Under the pieces are notes generated by a model. That model was not told the origin of the DNA, did not search any database, and worked only from the letters and a program-made list of their open reading frames with translations. This document shows, piece after piece, positions 31,998 to 40,315 of a stretch of 42,291 nucleotides of DNA (positions are counted from its first letter, which is position 1; the number at the start of each line of letters is the position of its first letter). The translations under genes and the position numbers were made by a program. Source of the DNA: Hyphomicrobiales bacterium (GTDB taxonomy: Bacteria > Pseudomonadota > Alphaproteobacteria > Rhizobiales > Rhizobiaceae); contig UBMU01000052.1 in the NCBI GenBank assembly GCA_900466605.1, forward strand, positions 1-42,291, in the 5' to 3' direction.

Positions 31998-32897
31998 CTA
32001 TTTTCGCGGTCTATATCGGAACGCGTCCACGAAGGCCGAAAAGGCTGGGGACGGATTTCGGCGACTAGGGTAATAGAGGTGATAGCCTTGAAACGTTGGA
32101 CACCAGTCCAGGAGTAGGCGCCTTAGCGTTCTTTGTTCGACGTGTTGCAGGATGAGTTCCGTCGGCACATACGCGAGACCAATCCCGTCCAACGCGGCAT
32201 CGAGCGCGGAGGAGATGTTGCTCAGCGTAAGCTGGCCGTCCACGCGAACGCTGAACTCCCGATCGTCGCGTTCGAATTCCCAGGCGTAGAGACCGCCGGA
32301 CGTCGGAAGCCGAAGGTTAATGCAATTATGGTCTGTCAGTTCTTGCGGGATCGACGGCGGCGGTCGGCGCTCCAGATAGCTGGGGGACGCAACGACAGAA
32401 TACGACACGTCAGGCCCAAGGCGGACGGCCACCATGTCGCGCGCGACGGCCTCGCCGAGCCGGACACCGGCATCGAATTGGCGCTCGACGATGTTGGTGA
32501 ACCCGTTGTCGACGATGATCTCCACCCCGATTTCTGGAAAATCTTTCAGGAACGTCGGAAGCCTGCTACGGAATACCATGTCCACGGCATCGTCCGGGCA
32601 AACGACACGGACCTGACCGGAAGGCTTGTCGCGCAACGCGCTGATTGCATTGATGCCCGCGGCAATGCTCTCGAAGTGGGGCTGGATGCTTTCCATGAGA
32701 CGTTCCCCAGCGACCGTCGGCGCGACGTCCCTCGTCGTGCGGGAAAGCAGTCGTAGCCCAAGCCGCGCCTCCAGTGCACTGACGGTATGGCTTAGCGCCG
32801 ATCGAGTGACGCCGAGCTTGGCCGCAGCCCGAGTGAAGCTGCGCTCGCGCGCGACTTCGAGAAACGCCCTCATCTCGGTGAACTCGTCACGTTTCAT
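31998..32897 (-). CDS. LysR-family transcriptional regulator
   Basis: A LysR regulator of 299 residues. The helix-turn-helix reads EMRAFLEVARERSFTRAAAKLG and VTRSALSHTVSALEARLG, close to the group that controls neighbouring exporters and dehydrogenases. The effector domain covers about residues 90-295 and contains VVASPSYLERRPPPSIPQEL, typical of this group. It is divergent from the MFS exporter at 32993 and so probably regulates that gene and the SDR remnant that follows. It converges on the LysR gene ending at 31823 across 174 bases. Confidence 0.92.
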   Translation of the reverse strand: MKRDEFTEMRAFLEVARERSFTRAAAKLGVTRSALSHTVSALEARLGLRLLSRTTRDVAPTVAGERLMESIQPHFESIAAGINAISALRDKPSGQVRVVCPDDAVDMVFRSRLPTFLKDFPEIGVEIIVDNGFTNIVERQFDAGVRLGEAVARDMVAVRLGPDVSYSVVASPSYLERRPPPSIPQELTDHNCINLRLPTSGGLYAWEFERDDREFSVRVDGQLTLSNISSALDAALDGIGLAYVPTELILQHVEQRTLRRLLLDWCPTFQGYHLYYPSRRNPSPAFSAFVDAFRYRPRK

Positions 32898-32950
32898 TGT
32901 TGAATCTCCCTCACATCGACATGCGGATTGTAGATCCTAGTCCACCGAAA

Positions 32951-32967
32951 CCAAAGCGACTATTTGG
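32951..32967. promoter_or_regulatory. Inverted repeat in LysR/MFS gap
   Basis: CCAAA at 32951-32955 and TTTGG at 32963-32967 are separated by 7 bases, 25 bases before the MFS start. It is a plausible half of a LysR binding region. Confidence 0.3.
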
Positions 32968-32992
32968 TGGTCATGAGACAGGAGAAACGAGC

Positions 32993-34174
32993 ATGAGCGT
33001 CGATGCCTTGAGTGAAGTCCCATGTGAGGACACCACCACGCCTTGGGCACAGGTGGTTTGTCTCTCCCTGCTCACGTTTCTGTTGGTCGGGCTCGAGTTT
33101 CTTCCCGTAAGCCTGCTGACACCGATAGGACAGGACCTGCAGATCACCGAAGGTCAGGCTGGTTTGGCGATCACGGTGTCGGGCTTTTTCGCTGTCGTGA
33201 CCAGCTTGTTCGGCAACGGGTTGCTCGCGAGGATGGATCGAAGGTCGGTTGTCCTCATCTATACCGCGATATTGACTCTCTCCAGCCTGATCGTCGCTAT
33301 CGCTCCCAACTTTGCCACCTTCCTGATCGGCCGCGCGCTGGTCGGCCTTGCCGTAGGGGGCTTCTGGTCGCTTTCGACTGCCATCCTTGCGCGCCTGGCG
33401 TCTTCGTCGGAACTGCCGAAGGCGATAGCTCTTCTCCAGGGCGGCACGGCGTTCGCGATCGTCATCGCGCCTCCGATCGGAAGCTTTCTAGGTGGGATGA
33501 TCGGATGGCGCGGCACATTTCTCGTCACGGTTCCGATCGGTCTCGCCGCGCTGGTTTGGCAGATGCTCGTTCTTCCACGGCTGCCGGCGACGGAAACCGG
33601 TTCGACCAGGAAGATGTTCAGACTCCTTCACAATCGGTCCTTCCTCGTTGGAATGGCAGCGACCTGCCTGGTGTTCATGGGGATGAATGCTCTTTCCATC
33701 TATCTGCGTCCGTTTCTCGAAGGCGTGACCGGGGTCGGTCTGAACGCGCTGTCACTGATGCTTCTTGGTGTCGGCTTGGGCGGACTTGCCGGAACGTCGC
33801 TTGTCGGCTTCGTCCTGCGCAAGCACCTCGCCATTGCGCTTGTCGGCATGCCCGGCGTGGTCGCCATGATCGCAATCCTTCTCATCGCCGTCGGAGCCTC
33901 GCCTTGGGCCACGGCTGTCCTTCTCGTTCTGTGGGGCTTCTTTTCGACCCCGGTACCCGTCGCATGGAACACCTGGATGGCCAGGCTGATGCCCGCTGAA
34001 CTCGAAGCGGCAGGCGGCCTACAGGTGGCGCTGATTCAACTGAGCATCGCGGGCGGCGCTTTCGCGGGCGGCATCCTCTTCGACACGGCGGGATGGTGGA
34101 GCGCGTTCCTTCTGGCCGCCGTCCTTCTTTTCGGCTCCGCCGCGTTGGGCGCGGTCGCCAGCCGTCGAATCTGA
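32993..34174 (+). CDS. MFS transporter, NepI/AraJ-like exporter
   Basis: A 12-helix major facilitator protein of 393 residues of the DHA1 group. Family marks include GLEFLPVSLLTPIGQDLQI in helix 1, the cytoplasmic loop NGLLARMDRRSVVL, and GFWSLSTAILARLAS with QGGTAFAIVIAPPIGSFLGG then IGWRGTFL in helices 4-6, similar to purine-ribonucleoside exporter NepI and arabinose exporter AraJ. The start is the ATG at 32993 because AGGAG lies 8 bases upstream; the longer frame from 32897 would add a polar 32-residue extension overlapping the LysR start. It is followed 15 bases later by the broken SDR gene, probably one transcript. Exported compound unknown. Confidence 0.9.
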   Translation: MSVDALSEVPCEDTTTPWAQVVCLSLLTFLLVGLEFLPVSLLTPIGQDLQITEGQAGLAITVSGFFAVVTSLFGNGLLARMDRRSVVLIYTAILTLSSLIVAIAPNFATFLIGRALVGLAVGGFWSLSTAILARLASSSELPKAIALLQGGTAFAIVIAPPIGSFLGGMIGWRGTFLVTVPIGLAALVWQMLVLPRLPATETGSTRKMFRLLHNRSFLVGMAATCLVFMGMNALSIYLRPFLEGVTGVGLNALSLMLLGVGLGGLAGTSLVGFVLRKHLAIALVGMPGVVAMIAILLIAVGASPWATAVLLVLWGFFSTPVPVAWNTWMARLMPAELEAAGGLQVALIQLSIAGGAFAGGILFDTAGWWSAFLLAAVLLFGSAALGAVASRRI

Positions 34175-34189
34175 TCGTCGCCGCAAACC

Positions 34190-34785
34190 ATGGAGAACAT
34201 CATGTCTCAGGGAGTAGAGAACAAAGTCGTTGTTATAACGGGGGCGAGTAGCGGTCTTGGGGAAGCGACGGCACGTCATCTCGCAGAACGAGGTGCTATC
34301 GTCGTGCTAGGTGCCCGAAGGCGCGAGCGCATCGACGCGCTTGCCGCTGAGCTCATGTCGAAAGGCTGCCGAGCGGTCGCCGTCGACACCGACGTCACCG
34401 ACAGGAAGCAGGTCCAGAACCTGGTCGACACCGCGGTTCGTCAGTTCGGCCACGTCGATGTCATGCTGAACAATGCCGGCCTGATGCCGCTTGTCCCCTT
34501 GGAACGTCTCAAGGTCGACGAATGGGATCGCATGATCGACGTCAACATCGTGCTCTACGGCATCGCCGCCGCGCTGCCCTACATGAAGGAACGGAAGTCG
34601 GGCCACATCATCAATGTCTCCTCGGTTTACGGGCATGTCGTCGATCCCGGTGCCACGGTTTATTGCGCGCACCAAGTTCGCGGTCAGGGCGCTGTCCGAA
34701 GGTCTCCGCAAGGAAGACCATACAACATCCGGACGACCATCATCTCACCCGGCGCGGTCAGTACGGAGCTCGGCGGGGGGGTCGG
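34190..34785 (+). pseudogene. SDR-family oxidoreductase, frameshifted and 3'-truncated
   Basis: The N-terminal two thirds of a classical SDR. Intact at the start: VVVITGASSGLGEATARHLAERG (NADP-binding), LNNAGLMPLVPLE, and HIINVSSVYGHVVDPGATVYCA with the catalytic serine and tyrosine. The lysine helix (TKFAVRALSEGLRKE) lies in the next frame from about 34668 to 34715. The original frame then returns with PYNIRTTIISPGAVSTEL and ends there; the C-terminal 50-60 residues are replaced by transposase-like sequence. GGAGAA favours the second ATG, at 34202. The gene probably acted with the MFS exporter and is now dead. Confidence 0.82.
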
Positions 34786-35651
34786 AGGCGGTCGACTGGG
34801 AAGCTATGGCAGTGACCCGTCTCTCGGTTCAGGAATATCTCGACGCGCTCGATGACGCGGCATGGGGTACGGCCAGCGAAGCAAAACCGAAGTTCGTTTC
34901 GAGGTCGGACCCGGCGGCGCAGTGGACCGGAGCGATGAAGGGGCACGCCTTCTTCGCGTATGCGACCAACTATCTGATCGATCTGGATAATGCCGTTATC
35001 ATTGATGTCGAGGCGAGCCGTGCGATCCGGCAGGCCGAGGTCGGTGCCGCACGCACCATGATTGAGGGCACTCAGGAGAGCTTCGGTCTCTATCCGGAAC
35101 GTTGGCCGCCGACAGTGCCTATGGTTCAGCAGAGATGCTGGGCTGGTTGGTTCACGAACGCGGAATAGAGCCGCATATTCCCGTCTTCGATAAGTCCGAC
35201 CGGCGTGATGGCACATAAGAGCGCGCCGACTTTGCTTACGACCACAAGCGCGATCTTTATACCTGCCCTGGTGGCAAGGAGTTACGCTTGCGACAGATCA
35301 CCTACAAGAACGAACGTCCGCTCGTCGATGAAGATGGCATGGTACGTTATCGGGCCAGCAAACTCGACTGCGATGCCTGCGCCCTTAAACCTCGATGCTG
35401 CCCGAACGCTCCGGCGCGCAAGATACCACGGCGCGCGATATCGCCGAGACCGAAGCCTATGGGTTACGTCGCGGCATCAGAGAAAAAAGGTCGAGATGCT
35501 TTTTGCCCACCTCAAACGCATCCTAAGACTGGATCGTCTGCGATTACGAGGGCCGAACGGAGCGCGTGATGAATTCCATCTCGCAGCCGCAGCCCAAAAC
35601 CTCCGAGAGCTCGCAAAGCTGATCCCGCCACCAACGCCAAAACCGGCGTGA
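34786..35651 (+). pseudogene. Decayed IS1182-like transposase
   Basis: Remains of a DDE transposase spread over several frames. In order: LSVQEYLDALDDAAWGTA and SRSDPAAQWTGAMKGHAFFA up to about 35100; then LAADSAYGSAEMLGWLVHERG in another frame, interrupted by TAA at about 35213; then RADFAYDHKRDLYTCPGGKE and LDCDACALKPRCCPNAPARK; finally KKVEMLFAHLKRILRLDRL and DEFHLAAAAQNLRELAKLI near the end. The N-terminal third is missing. Block order and the C-terminal LRLRGPNGARDEF pattern point to the IS1182 family. It replaces the end of the SDR gene, so the insertion or a later deletion caused that truncation. Confidence 0.75.
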
Positions 35652-35677
35652 AGCGAAATACATCTGGGCACGCCACT

Positions 35678-35717
35678 AAAAAGGAGGCGTCCGAGCAAGA
35701 TCAGCACGCGCCTTTTT
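35678..35717. terminator. Hairpin with A-run and T-run, terminator-like
   Basis: AAAAAGG at 35678-35684 pairs with CCTTTTT at 35711-35717, and GGCGT/ACGC pairs inside. It lies just after the transposase remnant and could terminate transcription in either direction. It may belong to the insertion element. Confidence 0.4.
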
Positions 35718-35963
35718 CAACGGTATCGACCCAAAACGGAACAGTCTGGTTAGCGCCTTCATTTCGGTCATAGAGTGTTGCCGAACGGTGGCTGTAAATC
35801 GGACAACGTATTGGACTTTCTCGGAGGCATGCTTGAGCCGACACGGTCCTTCGATCTAACGGTTCGCCCATCGGATGATCCGGATTAGATGGAGTGCTTG
35901 TATTGCGGGCACAGCGTCCATTGTTGCGATACGTTCGATCAATCGCGGTGTCTATAGGACGGT
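35718..35963. other. Intergenic region after the IS remnant
   Basis: Together with 35652-35717 this is about 310 bases without a gene I can support. No insertion-element terminal repeat was recognised with certainty, so the element's right end cannot be placed. Confidence 0.35.
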
Positions 35964-36893
35964 TCAGCCAGGCACTGTACTATTATAACTGGTCATAGCC
36001 CGGACATCTTCCACAATCTTGTCAGCAAGCCGTTGCGCTGCCGGCGACAGTTTCTGATTGCGCAGAGTTATGAGCGCCATTTTTCGACTCATGGTCGGCT
36101 CGACGAGATTGAGGATCTTTGCCCTCGTCGGGTTGACTTTGGCCAGCCGCGATGCCGGCTGGATGGCGACACCCAATCCGGCCTCGGCCATGGCGATGAT
36201 GGTTTCGGCCTGGATGAACTGGTAACGCGTCGGCACGTGCAATCCTTGCGCCTGCATCGCGCCGTCGACCAGTCTGCGCATCGCGGTGGCCGTAGTTTGC
36301 AGCAGCATAGGAAAGCGGGAGAGTTCGGCGAGCGTAATGGAGTCTTGCAAACTGTCCAGAAAGTGCGGCGGGACCAGCGCATGCAGCGGCTCATCCATGA
36401 TTGTCGTGAAGTCGAGTGCCTCATCCTCGCCTTGTGGCCCGATGGCAAAATCGACGTCCTTCTTGCGCACCGCCTCGTAAAGATCATGCGAGGTCAGCTC
36501 GCGGATGCTCACCGCAATCTCCGGGAAGTCACGGACAAATTCGGTCAAGACCGGCGGCAGGTGGATCGATGCCAGATTGGGCGAACTGGCCAGTGAGAGC
36601 TGACCGCGCTTGATGTCGTTTGTCTCGCGGATGCGGCGAATGCCAAGCCGAATCTCATAGAGCGCCTTCTTGGCGCTGTCTCGCAGTTGCTTGCCTTCTT
36701 CGGTGAGCTTGACGCTGCGTGTCGTGCGCTCGAACAGCAACACATCCAACTGCGCCTCGAGCTGCATGATCTGGGCGCTCACAGAGGAGTGCGAGCGATG
36801 AAGCATTTCTCCCGCTAGCCGGAAGCTGGTCTGCTCCGCCACGACCAGAAAGGTCTGCAAAAGCTTCATGTTCACGTTGCCGATCACATCCAT
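35964..36893 (-). CDS. LysR-family transcriptional regulator of the TTT operon
   Basis: A LysR regulator of about 309 residues. The helix-turn-helix reads MKLLQTFLVVAEQTSFRLAG and LHRSHSSVSAQIMQLEAQL; the effector domain follows from about residue 95. Three in-frame ATG codons (36905, 36893, 36869) are possible. The one at 36893 is chosen because GGGA lies 8 bases upstream and because an inverted repeat with LysR-box geometry covers the one at 36905. The gene is divergent from TctC-TctB-TctA and the two enzymes beyond, and so is the likely activator of that operon, responding to the imported acid or a product. Confidence 0.9.
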   Translation of the reverse strand: MDVIGNVNMKLLQTFLVVAEQTSFRLAGEMLHRSHSSVSAQIMQLEAQLDVLLFERTTRSVKLTEEGKQLRDSAKKALYEIRLGIRRIRETNDIKRGQLSLASSPNLASIHLPPVLTEFVRDFPEIAVSIRELTSHDLYEAVRKKDVDFAIGPQGEDEALDFTTIMDEPLHALVPPHFLDSLQDSITLAELSRFPMLLQTTATAMRRLVDGAMQAQGLHVPTRYQFIQAETIIAMAEAGLGVAIQPASRLAKVNPTRAKILNLVEPTMSRKMALITLRNQKLSPAAQRLADKIVEDVRAMTSYNSTVPG

Positions 36894-36903
36894 GACGAAT
36901 CCC

Positions 36904-36926
36904 ATTGGTTACAAAGATAGACCAAT
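36904..36926. promoter_or_regulatory. LysR-box ATTGGT-N11-ACCAAT
   Basis: Perfect 6-base arms, ATTGGT at 36904-36909 and ACCAAT at 36921-36926, are 11 bases apart, giving the T-N11-A form known for LysR binding sites. It lies in the gap between the divergent LysR gene and TctC, 168 bases before TctC. Binding by the adjacent LysR protein is the natural reading. Confidence 0.6.
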
Positions 36927-37093
36927 CAGTAGGATTTTGCGGTTTGTTTTACCAGATGACGCAAGATAATCTTTTCCATGAGAGCGTTGCCGGGTGCGTC
37001 TACAGGAGGTTAGCCTCGCCATTAGCAATGCTCACCGATGGCGGATTGCCCTATTCGCAGGTCGATCAACCGGTAAGCCCATGGGAGGGAAAT

Positions 37094-38074
37094 ATGGGAT
37101 GGAACTCGAATAGCATGAATCGCCGTACATTCGCGGCAACCGGCATTGCGCTGATGGCAGCCACCTGCGGCGTGACATCGGTGTCGCAGGCCGCGGATTA
37201 TCCGGCAAAGGACATCCATTATATAGTGGCGGCAGGCGTGGGTGGCGGCAGCGACATTCTTGCCCGCACCCTGGCCAAGGTCCTCGAACAGAAGAAATTG
37301 CTGCCAGTCAATGTTTTGGTCGAAAACCGTACCGGCGGATCGGGTGCCATCGGTTATACTTACATCAACGGGCAGATCGGCAATCCCTACATACTTGGCG
37401 GCGTCGGCGTCAGCTTCTTCACAACGCCGCTGCTCGGCAAGATGCCGATCAACTACACCAACTTCACCCCGCTCGCTGCAATAGCGCGCTCGCCCTACAT
37501 CCTCGCCGTCAGGGCTGAATCGCCGATCAAGTCGCTCGAAGATTTGAAAGCCGCGAAGGGGCTGAAGATCGGTACGGTTGGCGCGGTTTCCGATCCGGCG
37601 CTGCTGGCGAGCATGACGAACGAACAACTGGGCGCCGACATTAAGTCGATCCCCTATGACGGCGAAGGCGAAGTCCTCGCCGCAGTGCTCGGCGGCCATC
37701 TCGATTTGCTGTATGGCAACCCAAACGAGATCCTCGAACAGATCAAGGCCGGCACGGTTCGGCCCCTGGCCGTCACGTCTCCCGATCGTATGAGCTCGCT
37801 GCCCGACGTGCCGACTTTCAAGGAACTCGGCTACGACATAACCCATACCCAACTGCGCGGCATCATCATGCCCGCCGGCACGCCGCCCGATGTCGTCGCC
37901 TATTGGGAGAAAGTGCTCAAGGTGGTGGCCGAAAGCCCGGAATGGAAGGCTGAATATATCGGACGTTTCAACGAAGTTCCGCTCTACATGAACAGCGCTG
38001 AATTCGGCGAGCAGATGGTCGAGACCAGCAAGCGCTATGAGAAGATGATGCACGAACTCAAGCTCATCAAGTAG
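37094..38074 (+). CDS. Tripartite tricarboxylate transporter substrate-binding protein, TctC family
   Basis: A periplasmic solute receptor of 326 residues. The export signal MNRRTFAATGIALMAATCGV carries paired arginines and ends near VSQAADYP. TctC/Bug-family marks are YIVAAGVGGGSDILARTLAKVL, VENRTGGSGAIGYTYI, IPYDGEGEVLAAVLGGHLDL and PDRMSSLPDVPTFKELGYD. Proteins of this family bind citrate, other carboxylates or related acids; the ligand here is not known. The ATG at 37094 follows GGGAGGGAAAT; longer frames from 36905 are not supported. A strong hairpin follows the gene before TctB. Confidence 0.92.
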   Translation: MGWNSNSMNRRTFAATGIALMAATCGVTSVSQAADYPAKDIHYIVAAGVGGGSDILARTLAKVLEQKKLLPVNVLVENRTGGSGAIGYTYINGQIGNPYILGGVGVSFFTTPLLGKMPINYTNFTPLAAIARSPYILAVRAESPIKSLEDLKAAKGLKIGTVGAVSDPALLASMTNEQLGADIKSIPYDGEGEVLAAVLGGHLDLLYGNPNEILEQIKAGTVRPLAVTSPDRMSSLPDVPTFKELGYDITHTQLRGIIMPAGTPPDVVAYWEKVLKVVAESPEWKAEYIGRFNEVPLYMNSAEFGEQMVETSKRYEKMMHELKLIK

Positions 38075-38083
38075 CAACGACAG

Positions 38084-38111
38084 GCCGGCCCTTTCATTCG
38101 AACGGGCCGGC
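38084..38111 (+). promoter_or_regulatory. Intercistronic hairpin between TctC and TctB
   Basis: GCCGGCCC at 38084-38091 pairs perfectly with GGGCCGGC at 38104-38111 across 12 bases, which can also pair inside (TTC/GAA). No T-run follows. Such a hairpin between a binding-protein gene and its membrane genes usually protects the upstream message or reduces downstream expression, giving an excess of binding protein. Confidence 0.6.
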
Positions 38112-38167
38112 TCGCAAGAGTTGGGCGTTCGGCCATGGAGGGCTGGTCGTCCGGGAGGAGGAGTACA

Positions 38168-38614
38168 ATGATCAAGGTCCGCAATCTCGATATCGGTGTC
38201 TCGGCGCTGCTGATCGTCTTCGGCGCATATGTTGCCTACAAGGGCATGGTCTTCGGCTATGTCGAAGCCGGAGCTCCCGGTGCGGGCTTCTTTCCGCTCT
38301 GGATCGGTCTCGGCCTGGCGATCTTTTCCGGGGTCAATCTCGTCAAGGCGATCCGCCGGTCCGGCATGCTGGCAACGATCGACGGACGGGAATTCGTCAG
38401 GGTCGCGCTCTGCAGCGTAGCGATGGCGGGCTTCGTCTGGCTCGGTGGCATCATTGGCATGATGGTTTCGGCCTTCCTGCTGATGTTCGGGATCGGCGTG
38501 ATCTTCGGTCCGCGAACGCGAAACTTCTACGTCCTGCTCGCCGTCGTCTCGGCCGGCATGACCGCGGTTCTCTACATCGTTTTCGGCATCCTGCTTGCCG
38601 TTCCGCTGCTCTAA
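38168..38614 (+). CDS. Tripartite tricarboxylate transporter small permease, TctB family
   Basis: The small membrane subunit of the transporter, 148 residues with about four hydrophobic helices: VSALLIVFGAYVAYKGMVFG, APGAGFFPLWIGLGLAIFSG, VALCSVAMAGFVWLGGIIGM and NFYVLLAVVSAGMTAVLYIV. The G-A-G-F-F-P-L sequence after helix 1 is a TctB hallmark. The ATG follows GGGAGGAGGAGTACA, a very strong ribosome site, which may offset the upstream hairpin. Sequence outside the helices is poorly conserved in this family, so assignment leans on order and topology as well. Confidence 0.87.
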   Translation: MIKVRNLDIGVSALLIVFGAYVAYKGMVFGYVEAGAPGAGFFPLWIGLGLAIFSGVNLVKAIRRSGMLATIDGREFVRVALCSVAMAGFVWLGGIIGMMVSAFLLMFGIGVIFGPRTRNFYVLLAVVSAGMTAVLYIVFGILLAVPLL

Positions 38615-38635
38615 CGGCGCTTGAGGAATATTGTA

Positions 38636-40171
38636 ATGTTCGACAGTTGGGGACTTTTGCTCAACGGACTTGTGGCCGCGTCGGATCCCTCGATCCTGGT
38701 CGCGATCATGGTCGGTTCGATTATCGGCCTGTTCATCGGCGCCCTTCCGGGTCTCGGCCCGACGGCCGGTGTCGCCATCCTGCTGCCGGTCGCCGTCAGC
38801 TTTGACGGGACTGCTGCGATCGCCGCGCTCGGCGCGGTCTATTACGGCGCGCAATATGGCGGCGCTGTCACAGCGATCCTTCTCGGAATTCCCGGCGACG
38901 CCTCTGCCACCATGACCGTCATCGACGGCTACAAGCTTGCCAAGCGGGGGAGGGCAGGCGCGGCTCTCGGTATCAGTGTCGCGGCATCCTTCATCGGCGG
39001 CCTGTTCGGCCTGGTGCTGCTCACCGCATTCGCGACCACCATTGCCAGGGCGGCGTTGGCGTTTGGTCCGATCGAGATGACAGCGCTGATGATCTTCTCG
39101 CTGTCGCTGATCAGCGTGCTCGGCGGCAAGGACCCGATCAAGGCCTTCGTTTCTCTGTTCCTCGGCCTGTGGATCGGCACGATCGGCCTCGACCCCATTC
39201 TAGGAATGCCGCGCTTCGATTTCGGCGACGTCCGGCTGTTCGACGGTATCGAATTCTCCATTCTGGCCGTCGGCCTGTTCGGCCTGGCGGAAATGTACAT
39301 CACATCGGTTGCTTCTGAAGAAGAGGCCCAAATCGCCCGGTTCCGGTTCCGCGAACTGTTGCCAAATATCCGGGAAACTCTGAGCTGCTGGCGCGAATTG
39401 ATCTCGGGTTCGGTGATCGGTTTCTTCGTCGGCGTATTGCCCGGTGCCGGCGCAACGGCGGCAACGATGATCTCCTACGCCTTCGCCAAGCGCATGTCCA
39501 AGACGCCGGAACGTTTCGGCGATGGTGCGCTGGAAGGTGTCGCCTCGCCAGAGGCTGCCAACAACAGCGCATCCTACGGTTCGATGATTCCGATGTTCGC
39601 ATTGGGCATCCCCGGCTCTGGCACGACCGCGGTCCTGATGGGCGGGTTGCTGATGATCGGCCTGCAGCCGGGTCCGATGCTGTTCCAGACACAATCGGAT
39701 TTCGTCTGGACAATCTTCGGCAGCTTCTACATCGGCAACCTCGCACTCGTCTGCATCACCATCTTGCTCACGCCGCTGCTGGCAACCTGCGCCTTCGTCA
39801 AACCGGGATATCTGTTCCCGGCTGTGATGGCGATCGTCGTCTTCGGCATCTACTCGATCAACAATTCGATGTTCGAGGTCGTGCTGGCAATCGGGTTCGG
39901 CGTTCTGGGTTATGTGATGACCAAGCTCGAATACCCGCCGGTGCCGCTCGTGCTCGGCATGATCCTCGGACCGATCCTCGAGCGTGGTATCCGCCGTACG
40001 CTCCTGGGCTCGGATGGTGACGTCAGGGTGTTCTTCGAGAGCCCGATCGCGCTCGTGGTCTTTGCAATGAGCATCGCGCTGTTCGTCGTGCCCTGGCTGC
40101 TCAACCGGCGGGCGCGGGGACTGGAGAGTTCCACCAGTCATGGAGAGCCGAAGCTGACGGGCAAACTGTGA
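38636..40171 (+). CDS. Tripartite tricarboxylate transporter large permease, TctA family
   Basis: The large membrane subunit, 511 residues with about 11-12 helices. TctA marks are IGALPGLGPTAGVAILLPV near residue 40 and the following YYGAQYGGAVTAILLGIPGD, then the second-half repeat GVLPGAGATAATMISYAFAKR with SYGSMIPMFALGIPGSGTTAV. The duplicated P-G-x-G blocks are typical of the two-fold repeat in TctA. GAGGA lies 8 bases before the ATG at 38636; TTG at 38621 is less likely. With TctC and TctB it forms a secondary, ion-driven importer for an organic acid. Confidence 0.94.
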   Translation: MFDSWGLLLNGLVAASDPSILVAIMVGSIIGLFIGALPGLGPTAGVAILLPVAVSFDGTAAIAALGAVYYGAQYGGAVTAILLGIPGDASATMTVIDGYKLAKRGRAGAALGISVAASFIGGLFGLVLLTAFATTIARAALAFGPIEMTALMIFSLSLISVLGGKDPIKAFVSLFLGLWIGTIGLDPILGMPRFDFGDVRLFDGIEFSILAVGLFGLAEMYITSVASEEEAQIARFRFRELLPNIRETLSCWRELISGSVIGFFVGVLPGAGATAATMISYAFAKRMSKTPERFGDGALEGVASPEAANNSASYGSMIPMFALGIPGSGTTAVLMGGLLMIGLQPGPMLFQTQSDFVWTIFGSFYIGNLALVCITILLTPLLATCAFVKPGYLFPAVMAIVVFGIYSINNSMFEVVLAIGFGVLGYVMTKLEYPPVPLVLGMILGPILERGIRRTLLGSDGDVRVFFESPIALVVFAMSIALFVVPWLLNRRARGLESSTSHGEPKLTGKL

Positions 40172-40193
40172 TCGCGGATCACGCGCCAACCAC

Positions 40194-40232
40194 CCAGCAG
40201 GTGTGAGCCGATCGGCTCTACCTGGGAGCTGG
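40194..40232 (+). promoter_or_regulatory. Nested hairpin after tctA
   Basis: The centre, GAGCCGATCGGCTC at 40205-40218, is a perfect palindrome; outer arms CAGGT/ACCTG and CCAGC/GCTGG extend it. It begins 22 bases after the tctA stop and probably forms a strong intercistronic stem. Confidence 0.45.
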
Positions 40233-40261
40233 GGCCAGAAAACCTTGGGCCACAAATTCCT

Positions 40262-40283
40262 GGGACGACAATCTGGTCGTCCC
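40262..40283 (+). promoter_or_regulatory. Second hairpin before the oxidoreductase gene
   Basis: GGGACGAC and GTCGTCCC form a perfect 8-base stem with loop AATCTG. It lies 33 bases before the oxidoreductase start and is not followed by a T-run, so it is more likely a message-processing or stability element than a terminator. Confidence 0.5.
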
Positions 40284-40315
40284 GACCCCCAACCTCACGA
40301 AGAGAAGTTGCCATC

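Noticed and set aside
32897..32992. N-terminal extension of the MFS gene
   Set aside because: AGGAG correctly placed before the ATG at 32993 and the overlap with the LysR start make the longer form unlikely.
37022..38854. 610-codon open frame on the minus strand opposite TctC and TctB
   Set aside because: It lies antisense to well-supported genes, is rich in Asp, Arg, His and Gln with no domain, and arises from codon bias of the sense genes.
39200..40255. 351-codon minus-strand frame opposite TctA
   Set aside because: Same low-complexity, charged composition typical of antisense frames over membrane proteins; TctA is certain.
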